Shown: positions 51,605-61,001, counted from the first letter of the stretch. The stretch is 64,000 nucleotides of DNA from Candidatus Zixiibacteriota bacterium (GCA_016933955.1 JAFGTT010000028.1:1-64000), one strand, 5' to 3'. Program-made: numbers and translations. The notes: a model not told the origin generated them from the letters alone.

Positions 51605-52711
51605 TCAGTTGATTTTCAATTTAAAAGTTCTGGCGGCTACACCGATAAGAATGGCCGCGATTATAACCAGCGGAACAGCCTGAATCATTAGCACTCCCAG
51701 CGATGATCCGCGTAGCATGATTCCCCGGATTACCTCTACAAAATATCGGGCCGGGATAATATGCGTTATAACTCTCAGGGCCACCGGCATGTTTTTTATC
51801 TCGAAAATAAAACCGGACAGCATCACCGATGGCAGCATGGTAATCACCATAGAAATCATCATAGCCAGTTGCTGGGTTTTAACCAGAGTCGAGATCAATA
51901 TTCCGATTGACAGGGCCGCGATGATATAAATCAATCCCATTGCGAGCAGGAGAATAATCGATCCGGAAAAAGGTGTCCCGAAATAAAAAACCGCAAACAG
52001 CAAGACCAGAATTCCATCAAGCAAGGCCAATCCGATATAGGGAAGGACCTTGCCGGTGATTATCTGAACCGGGGTTACCGGTGCTATGAGAAGCTGTTCC
52101 ATTGTCCCCGTTTCTTTTTCCCGGGCGATGGTGATCGATGTCAGGAGGGCAGAAATCATCATCAGGATAACCGCAATCAGTCCGGGTACAAAAAAGTGCG
52201 ATGATTTCAGATCGGGATTGTAATAAATCTGGGGTGATATGATTATCCCCGGGAATTCCATTCCCTCTGGTAACTGATTCATGAAAAACTGCCGAATAAC
52301 AATACTGGCGTAACTCGAGACGGCCAGGGCCGTGTTGGCATCGGCCCCATCTATAAGGATTCCCAATTCATAAGATGTCATATCGGTCAGGGCCCTGGCC
52401 ATACCCGGCTCAATGGTTATAATGGCCGCCGCACTTCCGGTTTTCAAGACCCGTTCCGGGTCGGACGGGTCAACGGCGTTATCAGGAGGCAGAAAATAGC
52501 CGGAGTTGTAAAATCGGGCGGCCAGATCGCGGGATTCTGCCGTCCGGTCATAATCGATTATCGCCAGTTTGATATTCTTGATATCCAGGTTGATTGCATA
52601 ACCATACAGGAAGGTCATCATAATCGGCATAATGATGGCAATTATCAATGAGCGCGGATCACGTAAAATATGTCTTATTTCCTTGATCGCCATGAACCTA
52701 ATTTTTCTCAT
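51605..52711 (-). CDS. ABC-2 type permease, YbhS-like
   Basis: This 368-residue protein has the same topology as its neighbour and the signatures IKEIRHILRDPRSL and AREKETGTMEQLLIAPV. It overlaps the upstream ATPase by 4 bases (ATGA). The two permeases probably form a heterodimer. Confidence 0.88.
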   Translation of the reverse strand: MRKIRFMAIKEIRHILRDPRSLIIAIIMPIMMTFLYGYAINLDIKNIKLAIIDYDRTAESRDLAARFYNSGYFLPPDNAVDPSDPERVLKTGSAAAIITIEPGMARALTDMTSYELGILIDGADANTALAVSSYASIVIRQFFMNQLPEGMEFPGIIISPQIYYNPDLKSSHFFVPGLIAVILMMISALLTSITIAREKETGTMEQLLIAPVTPVQIITGKVLPYIGLALLDGILVLLFAVFYFGTPFSGSIILLLAMGLIYIIAALSIGILISTLVKTQQLAMMISMVITMLPSVMLSGFIFEIKNMPVALRVITHIIPARYFVEVIRGIMLRGSSLGVLMIQAVPLVIIAAILIGVAARTFKLKIN

Positions 52712-53442
52712 GAAGCTCCCGCTTGAGAAATGAGATTTATAAACAGCTCCTGCAGGTCCGGCTGACTGTGTTTCCTGATTAATTCCTGCGGATTGCCGAT
52801 CTCGATTATCTTTCCCTGATGCATGATCGAAATCCGGCGGCAGAACTCGGCTTCATCCATATAATGCGTTGTTACGAAAAGCGTTGTCCCCTCGTCGGCA
52901 AGGCGATATAGAATCTCCCAGAAACGACGACGAAAAACCGGATCGACCCCGCCGGTCGGTTCATCAAGAAAGAGGATTTGCGGCCTATGCAGAAGCGATG
53001 CCGCCAGGGCCACCCGCTGACGCCAGCCGGTCGGAAGTGAAGCGCAGGAGCGATCGATAAAATCAGTCAGGTCGAGAGCCTCAATCAATTCGGAAATACG
53101 CCCGCGCAATCGGCGACTATCAAGCTGGTACACCGCCCCGTAAAATTCAAGATTTTCCCGACCGGACAGATCGCAGTACAATGAAAATTTCTGGGACATA
53201 TAGCCAATTGATTTCTTAATTTTCTCACTGTCTCGATAAATATCATGCCCTGCCACGGTGCCGCCGCCGGAGGTCGGCAACAGCAGCCCGCAAAGCATCC
53301 TGATAGCGGTCGTTTTGCCGGCTCCGTTGGCGCCAAGAAAGCCGAATATCTCTCCCGGTTCAACACGGAGACTGATATTATCGACCGCGGTAAAATCGCC
53401 GAATTTTCTTGTCAGAGCATCAAGAGTCACCGCCGCTTCCAT
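52708..53442 (-). CDS. ABC transporter ATPase, second of pair
   Basis: This 244-residue ATPase has Walker A (GANGAGKT), Q-loop (YMSQKFSLY), and Walker B (ILFLDEPTGGVDP). The signature motif is unusual (LPTGWRQRVALA instead of LSGGQ), which may make one of the two ATP sites weak. In E. coli YbhF both ATPase halves are fused; here they are separate genes one base apart. Confidence 0.88.
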   Translation of the reverse strand: MEAAVTLDALTRKFGDFTAVDNISLRVEPGEIFGFLGANGAGKTTAIRMLCGLLLPTSGGGTVAGHDIYRDSEKIKKSIGYMSQKFSLYCDLSGRENLEFYGAVYQLDSRRLRGRISELIEALDLTDFIDRSCASLPTGWRQRVALAASLLHRPQILFLDEPTGGVDPVFRRRFWEILYRLADEGTTLFVTTHYMDEAEFCRRISIMHQGKIIEIGNPQELIRKHSQPDLQELFINLISQAGAS

Positions 53443-53443
53443 A

Positions 53444-54349
53444 TCAACTCCCCATCAGTTGAATAAACACATCTTCAAGTTCCGGATTGATTTGCTTGAT
53501 TCCGGTCGGTTTGAGATCGATTGCATTAAGACGCTCGGCAAGATTATCGGCCGATTGTTCATCATCAGTGTACAGATGGATCGAGGAACCGAAACGCCGT
53601 GCGTACGATCCATCTAGGCTGTTCAGACGACTCATGTACTCCGATGATGGAACCATCTCCACCAGGTAGACATATCCTCGAAACATGGCGGTTAATTCAC
53701 GGGGCGTCCCCTCGGCCAGTTTTCGGCCTTTGTGAATAAAAATCGCCCGGTCGGCCAGCTCCACCTCATCCATGTACGGAGTTGAAACCACAATAGCCGA
53801 ACCGGATTCTCTAAGGTCTTTTAAAATACTCCAGAATTGCCTCCGTGACAGGGGATCCACGCCGGTGGTCGGTTCGTCAAGAAGTAGTACTTCCGGGTCA
53901 TGAACCAGATTACAACTTAAGGCCAGTTTCTGTTTCATACCTCCTGAAAGCGCCCCGGCCCGACGCCGGGCAAACGGCCCCAGCCCTGAAAATGAATACA
54001 ATTTTTCCATCCGGCTTTCCAGAATATGCCTGTCCAGTCCGAACAGACCGGCATAAAACTTCATATTTTCCTCGACCGACAGGTCAGGGTAAAGCGAAAA
54101 TGCCTGAGGCATATATCCCAGGTGCGGTTTTATACGGTCGAATTCCCGGACGTGGTCATAGCCGGCGATCCGAACCTCACCCTTTTCGAAGTTGATCAGG
54201 TTGCATACTGCCCGAAAAATGGAGGTTTTTCCGGCTCCATCGGGACCGACCAGGGCGAGTATTTCCCCCCGGTCAACAATGAAATCAAAATCATCGACTG
54301 CTTTTAGAGTGCCGTACTTGACTGTAAGATGACTTGCTTCGATCATCAT
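53444..54349 (-). CDS. ABC transporter ATPase, first of pair
   Basis: This 301-residue ATPase has Walker A (GPDGAGKTS), Q-loop (YMPQAFSLY), signature LSGGMKQKLAL, and Walker B (VLLLDEPTTGVDP), with a C-terminal extension of about 70 residues typical of drug-export ATPases. Its start overlaps the end of the HlyD gene (ATGATG). Confidence 0.9.
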   Translation of the reverse strand: MMIEASHLTVKYGTLKAVDDFDFIVDRGEILALVGPDGAGKTSIFRAVCNLINFEKGEVRIAGYDHVREFDRIKPHLGYMPQAFSLYPDLSVEENMKFYAGLFGLDRHILESRMEKLYSFSGLGPFARRRAGALSGGMKQKLALSCNLVHDPEVLLLDEPTTGVDPLSRRQFWSILKDLRESGSAIVVSTPYMDEVELADRAIFIHKGRKLAEGTPRELTAMFRGYVYLVEMVPSSEYMSRLNSLDGSYARRFGSSIHLYTDDEQSADNLAERLNAIDLKPTGIKQINPELEDVFIQLMGS

Positions 54350-55230
54350 GGAATCGTTACCATCACCGGCATACCGATTTTCAAGCGTTCTTCGGGATTG
54401 GATATGGTTATTTTAACGGCGTAGACCAGATCGGCCCGGGCCTGTTTGGTCTGAATATTTTTCGGCGTAAATTCGGCTTCCGCCGAAATCCAGCTTATTT
54501 TTCCCTCAAGCATTGTTCCCCGGCCGTCTTCGGGGTCGATATTTGCCGTGGCTCCGAGTATCAAATCGGTCAGATCCGCGGGGGGAAGATAGACCTTAAC
54601 CCAGACTGTATCCAATTTTCCGATTTTTATCAGCGGTTTGCCAATTCCGACCAGTTCGCCGATTTCGATGTATTTATCAATTACCCGTCCCGAAATCGGG
54701 GCGGTGGGAAAGCAATTGTGCAGTTGCTCGGTCAGCAAGGCCAGCTCAGACTCGGCTTTTTTCAAATCGGCTTCGGCGGCGTCGCGGGCCGCCCGAGCCT
54801 GCCTGACTGTCAGTTCGGCCTGATGGAAGGTGTTTTCGATTTTGTCATATTGCTGTTGATTGGCCGAGCCCGATTCCAGAAGGGTTTTCACCCGATCGTA
54901 CTCCTTGCGGGCCAGATCGAGATTGGTTTCTGCCTGTTCCTGCCCCAGAATGCTTATTTGCCTTTGTGTAATAGCCGCCTGATGCATGGCCTCGGCCTGG
55001 TGAAACCGTAAGGCCGTCGTCACCGTGTCGATGTAAGCAATGGTATCGCCGGCCGAAATCGGGTCAGCGCGATCGAAATGGAGATCCATCAACCGACCGG
55101 TAGCCTCCGATGATACCAGGACTTCGGTTGCTTCTATCATTCCCGAACCGCCCGGAATCCGGTCGTTGGAACCGCATGAGACCATCAGTAATCCGGCCGC
55201 TGTCAGGACCGCGATAAACAGGTATTTCAT
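54346..55230 (-). CDS. HlyD/YbhG-like membrane-fusion lipoprotein
   Basis: The start is ATG 55230, 8 bases after GGAGG; 294 residues. The signal peptide ends in a lipobox (LLMVSC). A biotinyl-lipoyl-like half (VLVSSEATGRLMDLHF), a long helical hairpin (about 75-185, with AEAMHQAAITQRQI and RQARAARDAAEADLKKAE) and the second half (FPTAPISGRVIDKYIEIGE) follow. The protein links the inner-membrane pump to TolC. It starts one base after the TolC stop. Confidence 0.9.
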   Translation of the reverse strand: MKYLFIAVLTAAGLLMVSCGSNDRIPGGSGMIEATEVLVSSEATGRLMDLHFDRADPISAGDTIAYIDTVTTALRFHQAEAMHQAAITQRQISILGQEQAETNLDLARKEYDRVKTLLESGSANQQQYDKIENTFHQAELTVRQARAARDAAEADLKKAESELALLTEQLHNCFPTAPISGRVIDKYIEIGELVGIGKPLIKIGKLDTVWVKVYLPPADLTDLILGATANIDPEDGRGTMLEGKISWISAEAEFTPKNIQTKQARADLVYAVKITISNPEERLKIGMPVMVTIP

Positions 55231-55231
55231 C

Positions 55232-56554
55232 TTATAGACCTCCATATATTTTATCCGAACCAAGGACATAAAAGTACTCCGTCTCAGCCAGATAATAATT
55301 CGTTATCACGGCCTGGTACAACTCCTCGGCAGTGGTCAGCTCATTTTCAATTTCAAGCAGACGGTTGACCGACATCTCGCCCGCCTCGCGGCTTTTCTGC
55401 GCCAGCCGAAACTTATCCCGAACAATGAAATATTCGGTTCGGGAACGAAGATAGGTACTATAGGCCAGGCGAAGATTCTCCGCGGAAATATCGGCCATTG
55501 CCATCAGCGATTCCTCCAGTTCATTTCGGGCCATACGGGCGGAAAAGACCGCCTGGTTGGCCGCGCTGACATTGCGGCCGGTTTTATCTCCCAGGTTTAA
55601 TTCCCAGTTCACGGATAACCCGGCTATAAAACTACCATTCCACTCATTACTGAACATATCACGATATGGTTTGCCGTATGAATATCCGACGTATCCGCTT
55701 AAGGTCGGGAAGTATTCAGATTTATTCGTCTGTGCCAGATATTCAGCAGCCCTGATATGATGATCATACATTTTCAATTCTGTTCTTGTTATCCGGTCGG
55801 CCGTGATCATTATGGTCGTATCCGGGGGCAGAGGAGAGGGCAGGCTGTCGGCCGGGTCAACCACGATTCCGATCAATCTTATCAGGGACCGCAGGGCGTT
55901 TTGACGTCCCGAGGTCTTCTCGGCCAGGGCCTGAATCGCATTCTGATAAGCCAGCTCGGTATCAAGCAAATCAACTGAGTCGGCGACACCACTGTTGTAC
56001 ATGTTGCGGACATTAGTTCGGATAGTTTCAACCCGTTTGAGCGAAGCCCCGGCCGCACGCTCTGTCGCTCCGGCCAGCATCAGGCCCAAATACGCCCGCC
56101 GGCAATCATAAGCCGTCGCAAGTCGCTGTCGCTCCACTCCCAGAGACCCAACGACAGCATTTTCTCGGCCGGTTTTAATCCGATTGGAGATTCGCCCTCC
56201 GGTATATAATGGCAGGCTAAGTCTCAGATCGGCCTGATAATTTTCCGTTGCTCCCAGATTCCGGGAACCGATTAAAGGAAAATCTATCGAGGGGACGTCA
56301 TCATACCAATATGATACCGCGCCAATCGTCAGGGTCGGCATCCGATATGCTCTTGAAACCCGATAATTATCCATTGCCGCGGCCGAATCATGACGCGAGG
56401 CCATAATTTCGAAGGAATGTTCCATGGCAAGGTCGATAGCTTCCTCCAGAGTCAATTTCTGCACCGCCCGGATCGGTCCGGTCGAAACCAGCAGAAGTAG
56501 GGTTAACCAGATGTAAAGTCTAACGAGTTTTAATACCGTGCAGGAACAAATCAA
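55232..56554 (-). CDS. TolC-family outer-membrane efflux protein
   Basis: The most likely start is the TTG at 56554, 6 bases after GGAGG, which gives a signal peptide (about 1-30) and 440 residues; the open frame extends to 56629 but without a binding site. The gene overlaps the end of tetR by 35 bases. Two OEP repeats are visible (LTLEEAIDLAMEHSFEIMASRHD and the later LRLAYSTYLRSRTEYFIVRDKFRLAQKSREAGEMS region), with the usual GGRISNRIKTG. It forms the outer-membrane channel of the pump. Confidence 0.88.
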   Translation of the reverse strand: MICSCTVLKLVRLYIWLTLLLLVSTGPIRAVQKLTLEEAIDLAMEHSFEIMASRHDSAAAMDNYRVSRAYRMPTLTIGAVSYWYDDVPSIDFPLIGSRNLGATENYQADLRLSLPLYTGGRISNRIKTGRENAVVGSLGVERQRLATAYDCRRAYLGLMLAGATERAAGASLKRVETIRTNVRNMYNSGVADSVDLLDTELAYQNAIQALAEKTSGRQNALRSLIRLIGIVVDPADSLPSPLPPDTTIMITADRITRTELKMYDHHIRAAEYLAQTNKSEYFPTLSGYVGYSYGKPYRDMFSNEWNGSFIAGLSVNWELNLGDKTGRNVSAANQAVFSARMARNELEESLMAMADISAENLRLAYSTYLRSRTEYFIVRDKFRLAQKSREAGEMSVNRLLEIENELTTAEELYQAVITNYYLAETEYFYVLGSDKIYGGL

Positions 56555-57161
56555 CCAGCGCCTCCGGCCGGTCATTACGGAATTTCTTTTCATCGTCAAT
56601 CTCCCATACCTTATTGATAACTGGGGCAATAAGGAAATAACCTATATTCATGGTGATAAAAGAGGTAATCGCCTGACGGATATCGACCCGGCGGAATTGC
56701 CCCGCCCTGATATAATCATCAATCATAACATACAATTTGCCGGATATACCCTTTTGGCCGATCGACTCGCCGAATGCCTCTTTAATCCGCTCGCCTCCGG
56801 ATGCCAGTTCATGCAGAAATATCGGCCGGAAATAGGCGACTTTTTCAAACATCCCGTGATAGAATTCAGCTACTTCGTACAGGAATTTCTCTGCGTCGAT
56901 TTTTTTGTCTATCAGTTTACTAATATGCTCGGCAATCATATCGGTTTGAATCCTGATGATCCTCTGATATAGATTATCTTTGGAGTGAAAATGATAATAA
57001 ATCATTGCTTTATTGATCCCGGCCCGCATTGCAATTCGGTCAATACGCGCCCCGGCCGGACCGAATTCGGCGAATTCAATCCGGGCCGCCTCGAGGATTT
57101 TCTCGGCCGATCCGGGCCCTTTATTCTCCCGCCCGCCAGATGTCAGCGATATTTCTGTCAT
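56520..57161 (-). CDS. TetR-family transcriptional repressor
   Basis: This 213-residue protein has an N-terminal helix-turn-helix (AEKILEAARIEFAEFGPAGARIDRIA and INKAMIYYHFHSK) and a ligand-binding domain. It is first in the efflux operon, the same order as cecR-ybhGFSR in E. coli, with a TolC gene inserted. A palindromic operator lies just upstream, so it probably represses its own operon until an export substrate binds. Confidence 0.92.
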   Translation of the reverse strand: MTEISLTSGGRENKGPGSAEKILEAARIEFAEFGPAGARIDRIAMRAGINKAMIYYHFHSKDNLYQRIIRIQTDMIAEHISKLIDKKIDAEKFLYEVAEFYHGMFEKVAYFRPIFLHELASGGERIKEAFGESIGQKGISGKLYVMIDDYIRAGQFRRVDIRQAITSFITMNIGYFLIAPVINKVWEIDDEKKFRNDRPEALVDLFLHGIKTR

Positions 57162-57164
57162 AAT

Positions 57165-57201
57165 TTAACTAACTATTTGGTTTAACTAAACAATTAGTTA
57201 A
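57165..57201. promoter_or_regulatory. Operator of the TetR repressor
   Basis: TTAACTAA-ACAA-TTAGTTAA (57182-57201) is a perfect 8-4-8 palindrome, and a third half-site TTAACTAA lies at 57165-57172, 17 bases from the first. The cluster ends 3 bases before the tetR start codon, which fits autorepression. Confidence 0.75.
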
Positions 57202-57465
57202 TATATTATCGAATAATGTCAAGCGATATTTTGTAAAAAATTATAATAAAACTATAAGATTATGTCGTTTAATATCTTACGATTTATATCGAAAGATACT
57301 CAAGGATCATTTTTAACGGCGATTAGCCAAATTCCCGGCCGAAAAAAGGTAATTCACATCAAATTAATGACTGATACTTTAAAGTAAACGCGTGATTAAA
57401 GTCAAAAATATGAATACCGGAGGCATATTAATCGAAATCACCCACTGATAATAAAGAGAAATAAA
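57202..57465. other. AT-rich intergenic region
   Basis: This 264-base stretch lies between tetR and a small lipoprotein gene, both on the minus strand. It holds the palindrome at 57273-57298 and should contain the tetR promoter; no consensus boxes stand out. Confidence 0.5.
57273..57298. promoter_or_regulatory. 26-base imperfect palindrome
   Basis: Arms TATCTTACGA and TCGAAAGATA differ by one base and flank a 6-base AT centre. It may bind a second regulator upstream of the efflux operon, or form a hairpin after the lipoprotein gene. Confidence 0.4.
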
Positions 57466-57795
57466 TCAATTAACTCCTTCTACAAAAAAAAGATCGTGGG
57501 GTTTTTTTGAGGAATCTTTAGGCACATAAATAGTTCTTGTAGAATCCCTAAATTTAAATTGGACTATATAATTTCCAAAACTTGGATCAAATAAGGAGTC
57601 AATAACAACATAATTACTATCATTAACAAATACCCTGGCATCTCTAATGGCTTTTTCCAAAGTCCTCGCCTGCTGATCTTTAACCCCAACCATCGGCTGT
57701 TTTACAACTCCGCAACCGGAAGCGAAAGACGACAGCCCGGCCAGAACATAAAAATAAACTCCTGCCCGCTTGATTCCATTCTCAAGATTTGCCAT
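57466..57795 (-). CDS. Small lipoprotein of unknown function
   Basis: From ATG 57795 the protein has 109 residues with a signal peptide and lipobox (FASGC, Cys at about 28). The mature part of about 80 residues is soluble and beta-rich (YVVIDSLFDPSFGNYIVQFKF). A TTG at 57813 directly follows AGGAG but is too close to serve well. No family was recognised. Confidence 0.55.
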   Translation of the reverse strand: MANLENGIKRAGVYFYVLAGLSSFASGCGVVKQPMVGVKDQQARTLEKAIRDARVFVNDSNYVVIDSLFDPSFGNYIVQFKFRDSTRTIYVPKDSSKKPHDLFFVEGVN

Positions 57796-57913
57796 ACAAA
57801 AGATAATGCACAACTCCTGATTAAAAATTTATGTATTAGATTTAGACATCGCCCAAAAAACTGTAATTCTGAATTGCGGACTTGGTAATATTTTTCACAT
57901 CCAATTGGCGATT

Positions 57914-58123
57914 CTATTCTTTCACCACCAGGACATTGACCGCTTTGATAATAACCTTTACCTGGTCGCCTTCTTTTATTCCCAGATCCTCAAGGGAGTC
58001 CATGGTGATGACCGAATTCATAGTCACCCCGGCCGGCACTTCGATCGTTATCTGGCTCATCACCCCGCCTCGTTTGATTCGGGTTACCCTGCCTGTAATC
58101 TGGTTGCGAGCACCATACTTCAT
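57914..58123 (-). CDS. Molbindin-like Mop (TOBE) domain protein
   Basis: This 69-residue protein is a single Mop domain: SARNQ-like ARNQITGRVTRIKRGGVMSQITIEV, then SVITMDSLEDLGIKEGDQVKVIIKAVNVLV. Free Mop domains assemble into hexamers that store molybdate or tungstate. No molybdate transporter is next to it. It lies 21 bases after the kinase-like gene and in the same direction. Confidence 0.9.
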   Translation of the reverse strand: MKYGARNQITGRVTRIKRGGVMSQITIEVPAGVTMNSVITMDSLEDLGIKEGDQVKVIIKAVNVLVVKE

Positions 58124-58144
58124 TTCAATTCTCCCCGGATGCTT

Positions 58145-58864
58145 TTATTTATTCCAATCGAGATTTTCCAGGGCCAGCCGAAGATCACCGGCATTTCGGT
58201 ACTGGCGGTGCAGTAAATCCCGTTTTCGCCCCTGAATAATCGGCTTGAGAATAGCCTTATTTTTGCGGTAATCTCTGGCCCCCCCGATCATTTCGTACAG
58301 AATGGTTATCAACGAAATTACATCTTCCTGGATTTTATCCCGCGTCGGACGTCCCAAATCGAGAAAATCCAGCAGAGAAACCTCGAATCCCAATCCGTAC
58401 CTTTCCACCATTATGTTATCAGTGTGAATATCCCCATGATATTCTCCAAGGAAGTGAATCTGTTCGATTCCCAGCGCCAGGGCGTAAATAAGGTGCAGGG
58501 CCTCGAAAAGAGGTAATCGGGCTCCCTTGCGGCGTCCCAGGTAATTCGACAGCATTTCGCCCCCGAAAAAGTCCGATACCAAGAAATCGACATTACGTCC
58601 TTTAATACGGGCGGTGTCATGATGATGGTACTGAACAATAATCGGGCACAGGCGAAGTTTGTACAATTTACGGGCGTAGCGAAGCAGGGGTCTCTGTTTT
58701 AATCCCTCGCGATCATAGAAAAGTTTGGCGGCGCGGATGACCCCGGTTCGGTTTTCCTGGACTTTGTAAACCTCGCCTTCCCAGCCCGCCCCGAGGGGTT
58801 CAATAATATGATAATTCGAGCCCAGCGTTCGCCCGGGCGAAAGATTATATGACAACTCGGTCAT
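58145..58864 (-). CDS. Protein-kinase-like protein, atypical Ser/Thr kinase
   Basis: This 239-residue protein has a glycine loop (LGAGWEGEVYKV), a probable ATP-binding Lys (AAKLF), a catalytic loop HGDIHTDNIMV with Asp and Asn kept, and a metal-binding Asp in LDFLDLG where DFG is expected. HGD replaces HRD. The C-lobe is short compared with normal kinases. It has no membrane or sensory domain. It is likely active as a small soluble kinase; the target is unknown. Confidence 0.78.
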   Translation of the reverse strand: MTELSYNLSPGRTLGSNYHIIEPLGAGWEGEVYKVQENRTGVIRAAKLFYDREGLKQRPLLRYARKLYKLRLCPIIVQYHHHDTARIKGRNVDFLVSDFFGGEMLSNYLGRRKGARLPLFEALHLIYALALGIEQIHFLGEYHGDIHTDNIMVERYGLGFEVSLLDFLDLGRPTRDKIQEDVISLITILYEMIGGARDYRKNKAILKPIIQGRKRDLLHRQYRNAGDLRLALENLDWNK

Positions 58865-58963
58865 ATGTCACCTGCAATTGCGGTTGTCGGTCATGGTTCT
58901 GGACGAGTGAAAATTATGATATTGAACCGGACCTGTCAAATGCTAATTGATGTCCTGAAGTGT

Positions 58964-59596
58964 CTATTTCAATCCGGGGAACAACTCCCCCAACCCCGAA
59001 GCGATGAATTCTACGGCTATGGCTGCCAGCAAAAGACCCATTATGCGAGTGACATTATTCACGCCCGTTCGCCCCAGTTTATGGATCAGGGGCAGGGAAA
59101 CCTTGAGAGCCAGCCAGACCAAAAAAGCCACGACAATAATGCAGAGAATCAAGAAAATTTTCATGGACCAGCCGGGATACCGATTGGCATAGATAATAAT
59201 AGTACTCATCGCCGCCGGGCCGGCCAGAAGGGGAACGGCCAGTGGTACCACCGCCACATTGTTCTTGCTTTCGGCCTCGAGCGCCTCTTCCGGAGTATGT
59301 TTACTGCTGGAGACCCGGGCGTTGAGCATCGATATTGACAGTAACAGGATCAGTAATCCACCGCCGACCTGGAATGAGGCAATCCTGATACCGAATAATC
59401 CCAGGACCATTTCTCCGAGAAGGGCGACAATAATCAGAATAATCCCGGCCGCTACTACCGCCACCCGGGCCGTTCGGTCCCGTTCCGAGGGAGTCTGGTC
59501 TGAGGTGACACTGACGAAAATGGGAATCAATCCCAGCGGATCGACAATGACAATTATAGCCGTGAATATTTCCAGATAATCCTGCCAAATCAGCAT
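58964..59596 (-). CDS. MarC-family integral membrane protein
   Basis: This 210-residue protein has six hydrophobic helices and the MarC signatures VDPLGLIPIFVSVT, FQVGGGLLILLLSISML and PLAVPLLAGPAAMSTII. The start follows GGAGG. The family's role is not settled; it is no longer thought to be a general drug pump. Confidence 0.9.
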   Translation of the reverse strand: MLIWQDYLEIFTAIIVIVDPLGLIPIFVSVTSDQTPSERDRTARVAVVAAGIILIIVALLGEMVLGLFGIRIASFQVGGGLLILLLSISMLNARVSSSKHTPEEALEAESKNNVAVVPLAVPLLAGPAAMSTIIIYANRYPGWSMKIFLILCIIVVAFLVWLALKVSLPLIHKLGRTGVNNVTRIMGLLLAAIAVEFIASGLGELFPGLK

Positions 59597-59736
59597 TGCA
59601 AACCTCCACCCGGAATTTATTGGCGATTTAGTACCGAAGCAATCAATTTATTCAGACGATAAGTATCCTCACAACAGCGATCTAAGGGCGATAGTCCTTG
59701 ACAAAATCGTGATAAATATTATCTTTCTTTTCAATT

Positions 59737-60780
59737 ATGATTAACCGCATCCTTACGGGCCTGGTATTTTTAATTCTGCTGTTTGTTTTTCATCCGGTTA
59801 TGGCACAGGATTCCGATCTGACGGCCGGAGAAGAAATCATTTTGTCAGCCAATCAAGACGAGGCCGGGGAAAGCGAAATAGAACATAATCAGACGGACCG
59901 GGAGTAGCCCGGCCTGGGCGATTTTCTGTTCAAAGGTAAATATCTCGCATTTTTGATTCTGGCCGCGATCGGTCTGACACTCCTTCTGGGGCGATGGATC
60001 AACTTCTGGGTTCGGATCGGTATGCTGGTTGTGGCCTTCGTTCTTTTTGGTCTTGATTATTTCTATCCGCTTCATCCCAGTCCCATGTGCGGGGTGACCA
60101 AATTATTCATGTTCAAGTTCGTTTATGGCGAATTTTTCGCCGGTTTTCTGGCTCTTTTTCTGGCCATGTTTATTCCCAGCCTGATCGGCAGGAAGCTTTT
60201 TTGCGGCTGGGTTTGCCCGTTGGGAGCGCTCCAGGATTTAATAAATAAAATTCCTTTTAAATATCGCTGGAAGCAGTTTAACTTCACCGTTTTTAATACC
60301 ATAAGGATGGCGCTGTTGGCCATGTTTTTCCTGACTTTCTTCTTTGTTAAAGATCATATCCGCATGCTGGCCGAATATACCGGGGCCAACCCGATGGACA
60401 AGATGTGGTTGGCTTTCACTTCATACAATGTCTATGACCCGATCAATTTCTTCGAGTTGCTTCACTGGAATATCGACACCCTTTTTATTATCATGTTTGT
60501 CATCCTGGTGATAGCCAGCCTGATGCTTTACCGCCCCTTCTGCTATACCATCTGTCCGATCGGGGCTCTGACATGGATGTGTGAAAAAATCGCTCCCGGG
60601 CGTATCCGGATTGATCATGATGCCTGCACCCTCTGCCTTGAATGCGTCGAGGCCAGTCCCTGCCCGACCATAAAAAAGCTGGTGGAAAACGAATCGATTG
60701 CCTTCCCCGACTGCACTTCATGCGGGGAATGCCTTAAAAGCTGTGACCAGAACGCCATAAAATTCAGCTTCAAAAAATAG
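59737..60780 (+). pseudogene. Iron-sulfur membrane protein gene interrupted by an in-frame TAG
   Basis: One frame runs from ATG 59737 to the stop at 60780 and is broken only by TAG at 59905-59907. The first 56 codons encode a signal peptide (ending VMAQ) and an acidic linker. After the TAG the same frame continues as [15 protein letters not shown] into the first membrane helix of the iron-sulfur protein. A single base change would give a 347-residue protein. Other genes here end in TAG, so the codon is not reassigned. Alternatives are two separate proteins, suppression, or a sequence error. Confidence 0.6.
59953..60780 (+). CDS. 4Fe-4S membrane protein, NapH/CcoG-like
   Basis: This 275-codon frame opens at a TTG inside the first hydrophobic segment and has five to six helices. 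Two membrane-side cysteine motifs (CGWVCPLG and CYTICPIG) and two ferredoxin clusters ([14 protein letters not shown] and [11 protein letters not shown]) are present. Such proteins move electrons from quinol or other donors across the membrane to a periplasmic or cytoplasmic enzyme. The electron partner is not in this window. The real start is probably 59737 or a codon just after the TAG at 59905. Confidence 0.8.
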   Translation: MILAAIGLTLLLGRWINFWVRIGMLVVAFVLFGLDYFYPLHPSPMCGVTKLFMFKFVYGEFFAGFLALFLAMFIPSLIGRKLFCGWVCPLGALQDLINKIPFKYRWKQFNFTVFNTIRMALLAMFFLTFFFVKDHIRMLAEYTGANPMDKMWLAFTSYNVYDPINFFELLHWNIDTLFIIMFVILVIASLMLYRPFCYTICPIGALTWMCEKIAPGRIRIDHDACTLCLECVEASPCPTIKKLVENESIAFPDCTSCGECLKSCDQNAIKFSFKK

Positions 60781-60797
60781 TTGCCAGGGCACCCAAA

Positions 60798-61001
60798 CTA
60801 TAATTTTCCTTCACTGACCAGACGGGCGAAATATTCGAAAGAGCGATTATAAGTCCGTTCGGCCTCGATGTTGAAACAGCAGGCCGGAAGCTCGCGCATC
60901 CGAATATGGTAACTGATACAATCGCAGCAGGTACCTTTACGTGAGCATGGTTCGTAGCTGCAGTTGCATGATTTCAGATTCCTGTCTTTATGGCACTCCA
61001 T
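60798..61001 (-). CDS. DUF6485-like cysteine-rich small protein
   Basis: This 67-residue protein has nine cysteines, with CNCSYEPCSRKGTCCDCISYHIRM and ELPACCF. The pattern matches a small metal-binding family annotated DUF6485, from memory. The start follows AGGAG. It lies 94 bases downstream of the trpB terminator and probably has its own transcript. Confidence 0.8.
   Translation of the reverse strand: MECHKDRNLKSCNCSYEPCSRKGTCCDCISYHIRMRELPACCFNIEAERTYNRSFEYFARLVSEGKL

Noticed and set aside
59905-59907. Reassignment of TAG to an amino acid in this organism
   Set aside because: Several intact genes here end with TAG at the expected position (for example 11586, 36736 and 60780).
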